Source: a virus
Virus record (IMG/VR): IMGVR_UViG_3300035034_000924
Span: 21,399-85,398 of that record
Reading direction: 5' to 3' (one strand)
Length of the DNA: 64,000 nucleotides
The notes below the pieces were generated by a model. The model did no database searches and was not told the DNA's origin. It worked only from the letters and a program-made list of their open reading frames with translations. The position numbers and the translations under genes are program-made. This document shows, piece by piece, positions 51,908-60,211 of this stretch. Positions within the stretch are counted from its first letter, which is position 1, and every line of letters begins with the position of its first letter.

Positions 51908-51934
51908 TTGCCCCCGCTTAACTGAGGGTACAAT
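51908..51934 (+). promoter_or_regulatory. Promoter before the RadC-like gene
   Basis: TTGCCC, 15-bp spacer, TACAAT; the spacer is short. Located in the 74-bp gap before 51968. Confidence 0.5.
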
Positions 51935-51967
51935 ATCAACACCTATCTCACATAAGAGGAAAGGAAA

Positions 51968-52426
51968 ATGGAAGACATAGTCGAGCGGGCGATCCAGCAC
52001 ATTGAAGAGAAGGCGCGTGAGTACAGGATTGATAATGCACCCGCATTCCTTGACCCGCACACCGTGTCTAATTACGCCAAGCTACAGCTTGGTCAGGAAA
52101 AGCACGAGGTGTTCATGGTCCTCTACTTGAATAACCAGCACGAGCTGATTCGTTGTGTCAAAGAGTTTCGCGGCACTATCGACGGGGCTAGTGTGTACCC
52201 GCGAGTCATTGCAGCACACGCTCTGGAGTATAACGCAGCAGCAGTGGTATTCGCCCATAACCACCCGTCAGGAGTCGCCACCCCGAGTACGGCAGACCAG
52301 CGTATCACTGAAAGGCTTAAGTCGGCACTGTCGTTATTGGATATACGAGTCCTCGACCACGTCATCGTATGTTTAGAAGGCGGGCACCTGTCCACGGTGT
52401 CCTTCGCGGAGCAGGGGCTTATATAG
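51968..52426 (+). CDS. RadC-like JAB domain protein
   Basis: 152 residues, AAGAGGAAAG leader. Contains the JAMM/MPN+ motif AHNHPSG ... STAD (His-x-His, later Asp) and FRGTIDGASVYPR, as in RadC proteins and phage RadC-like proteins. Some metal-dependent deubiquitinase relatives exist, but the phage versions have no proven substrate; anti-restriction or DNA repair has been proposed. Residue order is intact. Confidence 0.82.
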   Translation: MEDIVERAIQHIEEKAREYRIDNAPAFLDPHTVSNYAKLQLGQEKHEVFMVLYLNNQHELIRCVKEFRGTIDGASVYPRVIAAHALEYNAAAVVFAHNHPSGVATPSTADQRITERLKSALSLLDIRVLDHVIVCLEGGHLSTVSFAEQGLI

Positions 52427-52429
52427 CCC

Positions 52430-52443
52430 TGCAAACGTTTGCA
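52430..52443. repeat. 14-bp palindrome, exact copy
   Basis: TGCAAACGTTTGCA four bases after the RadC-like stop, in the gap before 52501. Confidence 0.85.
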
Positions 52444-52500
52444 ATAGTCGGGCTGAATGGGCAGAGTAATTACTCGACACAACCAACAGGGAGACAACCC

Positions 52501-52671
52501 GTGAGACAGTTAGAGAAAGAGCTGGCCGAACAAGGCTACGACCGCATTTCAATCGAGGCACTTCAGGCCTACCAAGATGGCGAGGTGAAGCTGTCACTCG
52601 CTGCACATATCGAGTACGAGGATTTCATGGCCAAAGGCCGTAAACTGTTCGGTATCTCGGGAGGGAACTAA
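52501..52671 (+). CDS. Small hypothetical protein
   Basis: 56 residues from GTG 52501, AGGGAG site 7 bases upstream. Charged helix (RQLEKELAEQGYDRISIEALQAYQ). No family. The longer in-frame start at 52369 lies inside the RadC-like gene and is less likely. Confidence 0.6.
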   Translation: MRQLEKELAEQGYDRISIEALQAYQDGEVKLSLAAHIEYEDFMAKGRKLFGISGGN

Positions 52672-52672
52672 G

Positions 52673-53221
52673 ATGGGTGTAGATTACAAATACTTGGCAT
52701 CACAGAAGAGCGCCTTATGGGCAGTGCTTTCCATGATCTGTACCCCGCCTGAGCTAAAGCCAAAACCGCTTACCAGCGAACAAATAAGCGAACTCGTGGA
52801 TTTGGATGCTTTCCTTCAGTATCTGAGCCTAAACGGCACCAGCTCTAACCTGAATCCGTGCTATAGCGATCCGGGCCGAGGAGCCCATATCGCTAACAAA
52901 CGTGACAACGAGTACAACCCGCACGAAGGGGCACTTGCTATGATCGAGAGCATGCAGGAGGTTCTCGTGTCCGAGATATATCGGCCCACGCTGTTTGACG
53001 CATTAGCAGCGGCAGTCGTTGCTTTATCTGACCGGACCGGAATAGACGCAGGATGTATTGAACTGGATGGCTCTGTCAAGATAAACGATAAATCCAGCAG
53101 ATATATTCTGTCCGATTTCAGCCCCGATCAAACTGGCAGGGAGATAGCCAAAGTTACGGTCCACAAAGAAGATAAAGGCGACGTATGTATGTGGGTTATT
53201 GTCAGCGTCGTACTTGTGTAG
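52673..53221 (+). CDS. Hypothetical protein
   Basis: 182 residues; ATG one base after the previous stop. Starts with a helical segment and a hydrophobic end (VCMWVIVSVVLV). No signal peptide or known motif. Confidence 0.65.
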   Translation: MGVDYKYLASQKSALWAVLSMICTPPELKPKPLTSEQISELVDLDAFLQYLSLNGTSSNLNPCYSDPGRGAHIANKRDNEYNPHEGALAMIESMQEVLVSEIYRPTLFDALAAAVVALSDRTGIDAGCIELDGSVKINDKSSRYILSDFSPDQTGREIAKVTVHKEDKGDVCMWVIVSVVLV

Positions 53222-53225
53222 CCAC

Positions 53226-53253
53226 TTGCATTACCCCAGTGGTAAAGCATAAT
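53226..53253 (+). promoter_or_regulatory. Promoter in the 53.2-kb gap
   Basis: TTGCAT, 16-bp spacer, CATAAT, reading towards 53292. Confidence 0.65.
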
Positions 53254-53291
53254 AGCCACTCAACCAATTAACCCAGATAAGGGGAAACGTG

Positions 53292-53654
53292 ATGAGAAAA
53301 GGAATGTTAGTGTCTGTTCTACGCCAGCCCGAAAGAGGCGGTGATTGCACGAACGGCGGGATAACCACCCGATACTACAAGTTCGTCGTAACAGGACCTG
53401 AGATGCCTGAGATTTTCGCTCCATCATCCGATGCGCCGGAGTTACGCATTGATATGTATCAGGACTATGCGAGGCTGAAGGTGGTTCACGACCCAGACAA
53501 AAACACGGACGGGCTAGTCGGTGGTATGGCGGGCGGTAACTTCGTCACCACGTCAGACTCTCGCTGGAGAACCAGCTACAACCCTAACGGGTATCCACTA
53601 CCTGTGCACGACCGCTACGAAACCCAAGAACTGTACGACATACTTTCACGGTAG
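53292..53654 (+). CDS. Hypothetical protein
   Basis: 120 residues; ATG 53292 with GGGG 7 bases upstream, chosen over GTG 53289. Rich in Gly/Tyr/Asp with a GGDCTNGGITTRYY segment. Behind a clear promoter, so probably a transcription-unit first gene. Family unknown. Confidence 0.65.
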   Translation: MRKGMLVSVLRQPERGGDCTNGGITTRYYKFVVTGPEMPEIFAPSSDAPELRIDMYQDYARLKVVHDPDKNTDGLVGGMAGGNFVTTSDSRWRTSYNPNGYPLPVHDRYETQELYDILSR

Positions 53655-53662
53655 GGGCAGAT

Positions 53663-53893
53663 ATGTCTGGTATAAACAACAGGATTATTATCTTGCTGGG
53701 TTCTTTCACCGCAAGGGACGTCGAGGCAGTAAATGCTGCCCGCGAACGCATGCACGAAATGGACCTGTCCGACATAGAGACTCGGATCTTGGCGCACCAT
53801 AACAGCATAGAGGACCTACCTGTTCCTGAGCTAGTCACCCACACCAAAGGCCCTGTCAAACGGCGGGGCAAAGGCAAGAATAAACGATGGTGA
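53663..53893 (+). CDS. Small hypothetical protein
   Basis: 76 residues, AGGGGCAG leader. IIILLGSFTARDVEAVNAARERMHEMDLS followed by a basic Arg/Lys tail (KRRGKGKNKRW). May bind nucleic acid; unproven. Confidence 0.62.
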   Translation: MSGINNRIIILLGSFTARDVEAVNAARERMHEMDLSDIETRILAHHNSIEDLPVPELVTHTKGPVKRRGKGKNKRW

Positions 53894-53911
53894 TGCAGTT
53901 GTGCAGGATAG

Positions 53912-53939
53912 TTGCACACCCCCGCTGCTATGCCATAAT
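53912..53939 (+). promoter_or_regulatory. Promoter before 53982 gene
   Basis: TTGCAC, 16-bp spacer, CATAAT; mRNA would start about 40 bp before the ATG at 53982. Confidence 0.65.
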
Positions 53940-53981
53940 GAAATCTCAAATCAACGTTCGAACCAGATAAGGAGAACGAAC

Positions 53982-54356
53982 ATGGCTGCAAAAAAGAAAA
54001 CCGCAAGACCGTCTAACTTGCTTGACCCGAGGATCGCCAAGCTGGCATCTAAGATAGTCAAGGAAAGCGCAGATACATTCGTGGTAACTTTCGAGATACC
54101 ACAGACAAAGATCGGTCACAAGGAGGAGGAGCTGGTAGTGACATTCACCCGACGCTTGCATAATTGGAAGCCGACGCTAGACGTGGATGTCAATGGCATT
54201 GCATTCCAGCGAAACTGTACCATCGAAGACCCTGCCGAACTTGAAGCCACGATTGAACTGTGGATGGCTTTGAACGACGTAGCGTTCGAGATGCTCGATG
54301 CTGAACACGATGCCAAGCGAGAGAAGAATCTGGAACTCTTGGGACGGTTGTTGTAA
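53982..54356 (+). CDS. Hypothetical protein with basic N-terminus
   Basis: 124 residues from ATG 53982 (AAGGAGA site), not the upstream in-frame ATG at 53901, which lies before the promoter's -10. Starts AAKKKTARPSNLLDP; beta-rich middle (TFVVTFEIPQ, EELVVTFTRRLHNW), helical C-terminus. Confidence 0.68.
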   Translation: MAAKKKTARPSNLLDPRIAKLASKIVKESADTFVVTFEIPQTKIGHKEEELVVTFTRRLHNWKPTLDVDVNGIAFQRNCTIEDPAELEATIELWMALNDVAFEMLDAEHDAKREKNLELLGRLL

Positions 54357-54402
54357 TCGACACGGGCGGCACCACTGTCGCCCATTCTTTTGAGGATGAG
54401 AA

Positions 54403-55266
54403 ATGTCTGACTTTTATAACGAGATAATGGCTGAGCTAGGTAACCCAGATGGCAAGCTACCCCAGAACCTGTTAGCACAAGTACAAGAAAAAATGCGACT
54501 GCTATTCGGTCAGCCGGAGATTAGTGCCAGCATCTTCCCTTACCCATGCGTTATACCGGAATACCGAGAATTCACCAAAGGTCCGTGGCAGCTACGCCAC
54601 GTCCCAGACTTCCCACATAAATCCTACTTCAGTGGCCTGATGAGGATGGGTATGGAACCACCAGTGCTAATGAAGAACGGCGCTCCATGGATGGGCGTCA
54701 CTGCCAGAGAATGCGAGAGCCACCTGTTTCATGTATGGGCGGCAGAGGAATCATACAACACGGCAGTCGTGGGCCTAGGCATGGGGTACTATCCGTACCA
54801 GCTAGTGCACAATGGAGTCGGCGGGGAAATCACCGTATTCGAGATAGACCAGAACGTGACAGACCTGTTCTATGAGTCCACCAAAGGGAATGCTCGATGG
54901 GACGAGGTGCATGAGTGTCTCAAGGTAGAGCACCACAACCTGCTAACTACGCCATACACGAAGGCGCAGTACGACCACTGCTATGTAGATATCTGGGAGA
55001 CACTCGCAGAGACATCGGCGGAAGAGGACACTGCAAACGTTTGCAAGAACCTTGCTGCCGGGACATATTCGTTTTGGACTCAGGAGGTCTGCTACATCAG
55101 CTGGTTAGCCGATCACAATAAGGACATGGAGCCACACACACTGGAGGAATACTTCGCTACCATACTGCCCAGCAGGCCCAGTGCATTCGGTTTGCCTCAC
55201 GACATGGAAGTGGACGATTACATCGCCTTATGCAAGGAAGCCGCTGTCCGGGCTTTCCTAGATTAA
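54403..55266 (+). CDS. SAM-dependent methyltransferase (spermidine-synthase-like)
   Basis: 287 residues, TTGAGGATGAG leader. VVGLGMGYYPYQLV (Gly-rich loop), GEITVFEIDQNVTDLF (acidic residue after strand 2) and YDHCYVDIW form a class I SAM/spermidine-synthase-like fold. N-terminal 60 residues and the C-terminal region are extra. Substrate cannot be predicted; DNA and small-molecule targets are possible. A palindrome lies in the gene. Confidence 0.65.
   Translation: MSDFYNEIMAELGNPDGKLPQNLLAQVQEKMRLLFGQPEISASIFPYPCVIPEYREFTKGPWQLRHVPDFPHKSYFSGLMRMGMEPPVLMKNGAPWMGVTARECESHLFHVWAAEESYNTAVVGLGMGYYPYQLVHNGVGGEITVFEIDQNVTDLFYESTKGNARWDEVHECLKVEHHNLLTTPYTKAQYDHCYVDIWETLAETSAEEDTANVCKNLAAGTYSFWTQEVCYISWLADHNKDMEPHTLEEYFATILPSRPSAFGLPHDMEVDDYIALCKEAAVRAFLD
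55032..55045. repeat. 14-bp palindrome, exact copy
   Basis: TGCAAACGTTTGCA inside the methyltransferase gene (Thr-Ala-Asn-Val-Cys-Lys). Confidence 0.85.
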
Positions 55267-55319
55267 CCTGAGCGGGTACAGTACCTACTCAACACGTATT
55301 CCTTACAAGGAGCAACTGC

Positions 55320-56036
55320 ATGAACCCGAAAATATTCAGCCACATCTTCGTGGTAATGGAAGACCCAGAAAAAGGCGAAGAGGGTTTGGTATCTGTAGCC
55401 CAAAGGCGGGCAGGCAATAGCCACGATGGGGATGTAACCGTGATGTCGGACGCACTCGGAGTAACCCACGATCTGGTAGAGCACGTCAATGGCCTATCCC
55501 AGATTGGCACAGTGCATGACGAGCTGGAGGCGCTTGGCGCTATCTGGGTAACGAGAGGTGTGCATGCCGATTTAAGACGGGACGGCATAGGTAGGACGCA
55601 ATCACCGGAGAATTACCTGTCTTCCGACGTCTCAAGAATGTATAGGTACTGGCTCGATGAGTACTTCGAGTTTGAAGACCAGCCTGAGTCAGACCACGAC
55701 GAGTCTTTCGAAGAGGTGCTAAGGCTGGCTAGGACAGACATTCTCTACTACATTGAGGATGGCGGGGACGAAGCAGACACTGAGTCCATAGATGAGTACC
55801 TAGCGCACTGCTTGAATGGCATGCGACTCGGGGCCGCTAAGCAGGAAGAGAGATTCCCTGACCAATTCGATGCGAACAACTTCTTCTGGGAAGTTGTCGA
55901 GGAAATCACAGGGATATTCCAGTGCGACTACTACAGCCAAGGCATAGAGTATGTCATAGAATCGGACGGCGAACGGGTAAGCTGGTACAATAAGACCCTG
56001 CAAGACGAGTACGAATATTATGATGAGGAAGAATAG
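55320..56036 (+). CDS. Conserved phage hypothetical protein
   Basis: 238 residues, AGGAG site. The N-terminal segment AQRRAGNSHDGDVTVMSDALGVTHDLVEHVNG ... ELEALGAIW repeats a pattern I have seen in uncharacterised phage proteins. The C-terminal part is very acidic with an EYYDEEE end. Role unknown. One-base overlap with the next gene. Confidence 0.68.
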   Translation: MNPKIFSHIFVVMEDPEKGEEGLVSVAQRRAGNSHDGDVTVMSDALGVTHDLVEHVNGLSQIGTVHDELEALGAIWVTRGVHADLRRDGIGRTQSPENYLSSDVSRMYRYWLDEYFEFEDQPESDHDESFEEVLRLARTDILYYIEDGGDEADTESIDEYLAHCLNGMRLGAAKQEERFPDQFDANNFFWEVVEEITGIFQCDYYSQGIEYVIESDGERVSWYNKTLQDEYEYYDEEE

Positions 56037-56554
56037 TGAGAGTAACGCAACGGTTCAAATGTGTGGTCTGCTTCAAGGAAACCATATACAACGTGGAGTC
56101 TAAAGAAGGCAGCAACGCTGTCCCTACAGGCTTCGCCCTCCATGGGGGCAGGCATAAGGTCTGCTACAATTGCGATGCCGGGATGCTGGCTAGTTCTATG
56201 GCGGCAACAGGCAAGGCCAATATGGTTCTAGATTTAGACCCTGATTTTGGATGGCTGGTAGTCTCTGTAGCAGGTACGCTACGTTTCCACACCTACGGGC
56301 AGAGCCCAGAAGATCAGATGCTGATAGAGACTGTAGGCGCTGATAAATATTCCCAGATCCGAAGGCTATCTTTTCGCGGGCCGGACAACGCACTCTGGCA
56401 GGCATATGGCCACCACGATATACAAGGATTCAACACCAAGCTACACTGCCAAAGGGTTGTGCCTTACGTAAAGTTACCGCAGGATAGGAATCCACATGCG
56501 TTAGCAAGCGAGTTTGTGATGTTTAAACCTTTCACGGAGTATGAGTATGGATGA
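56036..56554 (+). CDS. Hypothetical zinc-ribbon protein
   Basis: 172 residues, GTG start overlapping the preceding TAG (TAGTG). FKCVVCFKE and KVCYNCDAG supply two CxxC pairs forming a zinc ribbon at the N-terminus (about 8-46). Function unknown. Its 3' end overlaps the next reading frame. Confidence 0.65.
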   Translation: MRVTQRFKCVVCFKETIYNVESKEGSNAVPTGFALHGGRHKVCYNCDAGMLASSMAATGKANMVLDLDPDFGWLVVSVAGTLRFHTYGQSPEDQMLIETVGADKYSQIRRLSFRGPDNALWQAYGHHDIQGFNTKLHCQRVVPYVKLPQDRNPHALASEFVMFKPFTEYEYG

Positions 56555-56888
56555 TGCGCTGGCCAGAGTAGTCTGGTTAATTGTTTTTATAATATTGTTC
56601 GGCTTCCTATGGTCAGCTGGGCGGGCGATGAACCAAACAGACGAAGGAGTACCTGACCTTGACTATCTTAACGACAGACGACAACTACCCTTGTGTATTC
56701 GATCACCCTTTGTGGAGATGGAATCTGGCCAAACAGAACCAGACCTACGGTATTGTGAACTCGTCCGCCAAGATAATGAAGCCAGACAGGCAGAGCGGAA
56801 AGCTGGTATGTACAGGGCGGCAGGAGTTTGTGATACCGACCGAGTACATCTTTTACCTGTGCAATACGAGAGATATTGCGCAGATTGA
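56547..56888 (+). CDS. Possible small membrane protein overlapping the next gene
   Basis: 113 residues from ATG 56547 with GGAG 7 bases upstream. One strong membrane segment (VVWLIVFIILFGFLWSA, about 6-22), then a cytoplasmic-type tail. The last 230 bases overlap the next gene in another frame; the N-terminal part looks real, the C-terminal part may be a by-product of the overlap. Confidence 0.5.
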   Translation: MDDALARVVWLIVFIILFGFLWSAGRAMNQTDEGVPDLDYLNDRRQLPLCIRSPFVEMESGQTEPDLRYCELVRQDNEARQAERKAGMYRAAGVCDTDRVHLLPVQYERYCAD

Positions 56889-57036
56889 ATCAGTCGAGGT
56901 GGTGCTATTAGGTACAGGTAGGAGGCTGTACCTCGGCCACCAGCTGACAGTAGCAGGAAATGTACGTGAAATTGATTGGCTGTTTTATTGGCCAGCGGGT
57001 AAAGTACCCGAACACCTAAAAAGTTATCTCAGATAA
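56659..57036 (+). CDS. Hypothetical protein, TTG start
   Basis: 125 residues, TTG start behind AAGGAG (9-base gap). Compact beta-rich with Tyr/Trp (YIFYLCNTRDIAQIESVEV, GRRLYLGHQLTVAGNVREIDWLFYW). No recognised family. Overlaps the possible membrane protein gene. Confidence 0.62.
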   Translation: MTILTTDDNYPCVFDHPLWRWNLAKQNQTYGIVNSSAKIMKPDRQSGKLVCTGRQEFVIPTEYIFYLCNTRDIAQIESVEVVLLGTGRRLYLGHQLTVAGNVREIDWLFYWPAGKVPEHLKSYLR

Positions 57037-57047
57037 GGAGAACTGCA

Positions 57048-57377
57048 ATGAAAGCAAGAGTATTCACCAAAGAACGTCCCTGCAATAAAGTAGACATCTG
57101 GAACTGCTTCCGTAGCGGGCGACGGTTTACATCTGTCCCCGTCCTCGAAGCCAAGCAGTGCATCGGGGAGCACGTACCGAACCACCTTGTCCGTGCAGGG
57201 CGGGCGGAGATTGTCGAGTCCAGAGGGGCGGACGTTATCCGACTTACTCCTGAGGGCGCTGAGTTTCTCAAGGAAGGCACTGAGCGGTACATTCGGAACC
57301 AGATCAAAGCGGGCAACGTAGAGATTCTGGACGAAGTATCAAACCCATTATCCAGCTGGAAAAAGCTGGCCAACTAA
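57048..57377 (+). CDS. Hypothetical protein, possible winged helix
   Basis: 109 residues, AAGGAG site. A VPNHLVRAGRAEIVESRGADVIRLTPEGAEFL pattern suggests a small winged-helix or DNA-contact protein, but evidence is weak. Confidence 0.6.
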   Translation: MKARVFTKERPCNKVDIWNCFRSGRRFTSVPVLEAKQCIGEHVPNHLVRAGRAEIVESRGADVIRLTPEGAEFLKEGTERYIRNQIKAGNVEILDEVSNPLSSWKKLAN

Positions 57378-57467
57378 ACCTTTGCGACATCCGGCAGCTT
57401 CCTGCTTTCTCCCTATACACTCGGAAAGGGTAGGAAACTGTCGTTTGTGTCGTAAATAAGGACATTT

Positions 57468-57812
57468 ATGCGAGTAATGACAGAAGACGAATTGGCTGAC
57501 ATTTTGGCGGCTAGACCACAGGACCTAGTTGCTGCCCTCGGGGGCGTGAGCCTACGGGACACGATCAAGGTAGTACTGGCTTTGCAATTGTTTGCAAAAG
57601 CGTCGGAGAACCTCGATCTGGAGACGGAAGCGGCTGAGTTTTTGGAGGCATGCCGAGAGGCAGACAAGAGCAAGATGCTGAGCCTACCAGACGAAATGGA
57701 CAGGCAGAATTGCGAGGTGGCACTGTACGTCGTAAACCAGAACATAGAGTTTCTGGGGATGTCGCCTAAGGAAATCAAACAGAAATGGAAGGGGGGCGGG
57801 GATGGCTACTAG
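57468..57812 (+). CDS. Hypothetical protein
   Basis: 114 residues, mostly helical (DLVAALGGVSLRDTIKVVLALQLF). A palindrome copy lies inside at 57583. Ends overlapping the next gene by 11 bases. Confidence 0.6.
   Translation: MRVMTEDELADILAARPQDLVAALGGVSLRDTIKVVLALQLFAKASENLDLETEAAEFLEACREADKSKMLSLPDEMDRQNCEVALYVVNQNIEFLGMSPKEIKQKWKGGGDGY
57583..57596. repeat. 14-bp palindrome, 12/14 copy
   Basis: TGCAATTGTTTGCA, read as Ala-Leu-Gln-Leu-Phe-Ala-Lys. Confidence 0.5.
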
Positions 57813-58017
57813 AGCGGAACTATCGAGACTGAAGAGGCTGGAGGACAAGTTGTACGCCATGGATGCGTTGGAGTCTTCCCTACAGTACTTCAAGCAAGTG
57901 ATAGACACAGAGAACGTATCGAAGCTGTGCGAGCAGGTCCAAGAGCCTCTACTGCGGGAGCGATCCGAGATAAATAATGCGTATCTGGACTTGTATGATG
58001 ATATCCATAGTGGGTAA
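57802..58017 (+). CDS. Small helical protein
   Basis: 71 residues, starts inside the upstream gene with GGGGCGGGG as a purine-rich site. Entirely helical and charged (AELSRLKRLEDKLYAMDALESSLQ), likely a coiled coil. Confidence 0.6.
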   Translation: MATRAELSRLKRLEDKLYAMDALESSLQYFKQVIDTENVSKLCEQVQEPLLRERSEINNAYLDLYDDIHSG

Positions 58018-58054
58018 AGTACGGTAGAATAACCACAAATAACTAAAGGAAATC

Positions 58055-58330
58055 ATGGTGGCAGACAAAAAGATTGTGACGTTTTTCTCAGTGCGGCTTC
58101 ACACAGAGGACGCGCCGGAGACAAGATCTAACGAAACTGTCTTCAGCGCCAGAGGCACTAACCTGCAGGCCATGTCCAATACATTGGTTGCTGCAGCAGG
58201 TAACGCGGGGTTCGACACTGAATCCCTGAAAGAAGCGGGGTACGAGGACTCTTTGGCTAAGCTGATAGAACACGTCGGTTCAACCAAGGGAGAAAAAGTT
58301 TGGTTGGTGCTAGGAATACTCGAAGGATGA
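58055..58330 (+). CDS. Hypothetical protein
   Basis: 91 residues, AAAGGAAATC leader; a TAGAAT -10-like box lies at about 58025. Alternating strand and helix pattern, KIVTFFSVRLHTEDAPE then a helical middle. Unrecognised. Confidence 0.62.
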   Translation: MVADKKIVTFFSVRLHTEDAPETRSNETVFSARGTNLQAMSNTLVAAAGNAGFDTESLKEAGYEDSLAKLIEHVGSTKGEKVWLVLGILEG

Positions 58331-58333
58331 GTC

Positions 58334-58642
58334 ATGCACAAGTGCAACTGGCCGACTTGCGCCAAGCAAGTATGCGACTCCGTATGGGGCTGCAAAGAAC
58401 ACTTCTTTACCCTACCTAGCAAGTTTAGGGAGCCGATCCTGCGGGCACTGTCTCGCGGGCGGCACTCCCCCTCCACTGTACATATCGACAAGACAGATCC
58501 ATTCGCCCAAGCAGAGCACTGGGCGTATACCTATATCCTCAGCGAATCTGGCCTAGAAGAGCGGGAGACCGCTTTGATGTCCGCTAGACTGCAGCAGAGC
58601 AGGGTACATAGGGCACTGGACGTAATAAGAGAACCGTTGTAA
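58334..58642 (+). CDS. Small zinc-finger-like protein
   Basis: 102 residues. KCNWPTCAKQV ... GCKEHFFTLP gives a Cys/His cluster with the common phage pattern of a small zinc finger followed by a helical domain. Likely nucleic-acid-binding. Confidence 0.65.
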   Translation: MHKCNWPTCAKQVCDSVWGCKEHFFTLPSKFREPILRALSRGRHSPSTVHIDKTDPFAQAEHWAYTYILSESGLEERETALMSARLQQSRVHRALDVIREPL

Positions 58643-58685
58643 AGTGGGCCTTTAACATACCGAACCACCCCAAGGAGATATACCC

Positions 58686-59030
58686 GTGAACCAAAGCATT
58701 AAAAAACCCCAGCTAACTGTACGACGTGGCATGTACTTCCTACCGAATGACGACACGCCATATGGATCACGAGCACTGGCATACGTGGCAGCAGGACGCA
58801 TGCCTTCTGGTATGCCAATTGTGCCAGCAGAACGCAGAGCCGAAGGTGACTTTGCCGAGGCAGTACCCGAAGCAACCCCGGAACCTGAACTGGGCCTAGA
58901 GGAAGATGGCGGAGACGAACCCAACGGCGTAACAGTCGTTGCTGACAGTTTCGGGGATAGCGATCCCTTCAAAAGTGCGGGAGACGGAGCAGGCAGCATT
59001 GGCTTAGATTCTGCCCCATTAGGCGACTAG
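58686..59030 (+). CDS. Hypothetical acidic protein
   Basis: 114 residues from GTG with AAGGAG upstream. N-terminal half basic-aromatic (QLTVRRGMYFLPNDDTPYGSRALAYV), C-terminal half acidic/Pro/Gly-rich and disordered. A terminator follows. Confidence 0.62.
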   Translation: MNQSIKKPQLTVRRGMYFLPNDDTPYGSRALAYVAAGRMPSGMPIVPAERRAEGDFAEAVPEATPEPELGLEEDGGDEPNGVTVVADSFGDSDPFKSAGDGAGSIGLDSAPLGD

Positions 59031-59071
59031 GCGACAGCCCAAGTTAACCTAGTTCCTAGTGCGCTCCATTG

Positions 59072-59099
59072 AGCCCTGCAAATGTGGGGCTTTTTTTTT
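59072..59099 (+). terminator. Rho-independent terminator
   Basis: Stem AGCCCT / GGGGCT, loop GCAAATGT, followed by a run of nine T. Confidence 0.85.
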
Positions 59100-59119
59100 G
59101 CCTGCAGAAAACTACACGG

Positions 59120-59149
59120 TTGGTGTAAAGTTTATAAAGGTAGTATAAT
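59120..59149 (+). promoter_or_regulatory. Promoter with shared upstream motif
   Basis: TTGGTG, 18-bp spacer, TATAAT. The spacer contains AAAGTTTATAAAGGTAG. The -10 ends only 6 bases before the ATG at 59156, so its transcript should be leaderless or nearly so. Confidence 0.65.
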
Positions 59150-59155
59150 GGCCCC

Positions 59156-59323
59156 ATGGATAACCCCTACACAATGCTGCATTGGCAAGTAACGCACGAA
59201 ATCTCTGCACTAGAGGAGAAGCTGCGTAAGTTGCGGGCACAAGAAAAAGAGCTGGAGGAGCTACGTGAGCAATACAGGGAACAAAATAACGTTTCAGGCA
59301 CTGACCATAACATGCGATATTGA
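59156..59323 (+). CDS. Small coiled-coil protein, possibly leaderless
   Basis: 55 residues. A helical, charged stretch (ISALEEKLRKLRAQEKELEE) forms a likely coiled coil. No ribosome binding site, but the start lies where transcription should begin. Overlaps the next gene by 59 bases in a different frame. Confidence 0.5.
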   Translation: MDNPYTMLHWQVTHEISALEEKLRKLRAQEKELEELREQYREQNNVSGTDHNMRY

Positions 59324-59651
59324 AAGGGATATAAGAGAAAGAAATATTACCCTGCACTTGGGTCTGCGCTGCGGGATCGAAGACCGCAACGGTATACTAG
59401 GTCCGTCAGAGCTGCCGGTAGACCAAGAACGCAGTAAACTCCTGCTAGGGGAGCTTCTGTATAGCGGGAGGCCAATTAAAATTACTCTGGAAAAGATAGA
59501 GGCAGAGCCAGAAAATAACCAGACAGGCATACACGCACTGGATAACGAAAAGTCACTCGTCGAACAAGTCAAACTGCTACAGCAGCAGGTAGCTGAGCTT
59601 CAACGCAATAGCAAAAGGCCACGCCAACTAGTGAAGCCTACCAAGCTATGA
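59265..59651 (+). CDS. Hypothetical protein
   Basis: 128 residues from GTG with GGAGGAG close upstream. Beta-rich first part (NKITFQALTITCDIERDIRE ... TLHLGLRCGIEDRNG) and a C-terminal coiled coil (LVEQVKLLQQQVAELQ), basic tail. Its stop overlaps the next start by 4 bases. Confidence 0.62.
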   Translation: MSNTGNKITFQALTITCDIERDIRERNITLHLGLRCGIEDRNGILGPSELPVDQERSKLLLGELLYSGRPIKITLEKIEAEPENNQTGIHALDNEKSLVEQVKLLQQQVAELQRNSKRPRQLVKPTKL

Positions 59652-60163
59652 CAGTGTCTAGATTACACATCGGGCTAGCGTACGTGGTCTTTGCCGCCTT
59701 TCTGATATATGTCGCCTACTTCGTAGATTTTGTGGACGCATACATGGACAGAGGGAATTTCGTTTGGATGGTGTCTATGGTTTTGTGTTTCGCATCAGCT
59801 GCAGCAATTTTACAAGAAAAGGAACGCAAACTTACTGCAAAAAGGCAACGTGAGGCCATTGCGCAAACCCAAAGACAAAGCGAGGCACAAAGGTTGCATG
59901 AGGCATTTAGGTCTATGAGCCAAGTGCCTCAGCCAGCTCCAGCAGCTGCCGCCTTACGAAATTTGGACATGGGGCTACGCAACCGCCATGTATATTCGAC
60001 TGAAGAGCTGGAAGATAGAGGGCTATGCGTGCATAGAAGTAACTTAGATGACGAGAATAGTGGTTGTTTGACATTCAGGATTGACGGGAACGGAAAGCCT
60101 GACACCCTAGTCAGTCCTACAGGCAAGCGGGTAGTTAAGACACCTGACAGGCGTTTGCAATAG
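59648..60163 (+). CDS. Membrane protein with coiled coil
   Basis: 171 residues: two hydrophobic segments (about 8-26 and 38-56), then a Gln/Arg-rich coiled coil (60-92) and a soluble C-terminus with GCLTFRIDGNG. Function unknown. Confidence 0.62.
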   Translation: MTVSRLHIGLAYVVFAAFLIYVAYFVDFVDAYMDRGNFVWMVSMVLCFASAAAILQEKERKLTAKRQREAIAQTQRQSEAQRLHEAFRSMSQVPQPAPAAAALRNLDMGLRNRHVYSTEELEDRGLCVHRSNLDDENSGCLTFRIDGNGKPDTLVSPTGKRVVKTPDRRLQ

Positions 60164-60182
60164 AAGCGTGAAGGTTTACTAT
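60155..60182 (+). promoter_or_regulatory. Promoter before 60212 gene
   Basis: TTGCAA, 16-bp spacer, TACTAT, overlapping the end of the previous gene; start at 60212 follows 29 bp later. Confidence 0.6.
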
Positions 60183-60211
60183 TAACGGGTTACTCACACA
60201 AGGGAACTATC

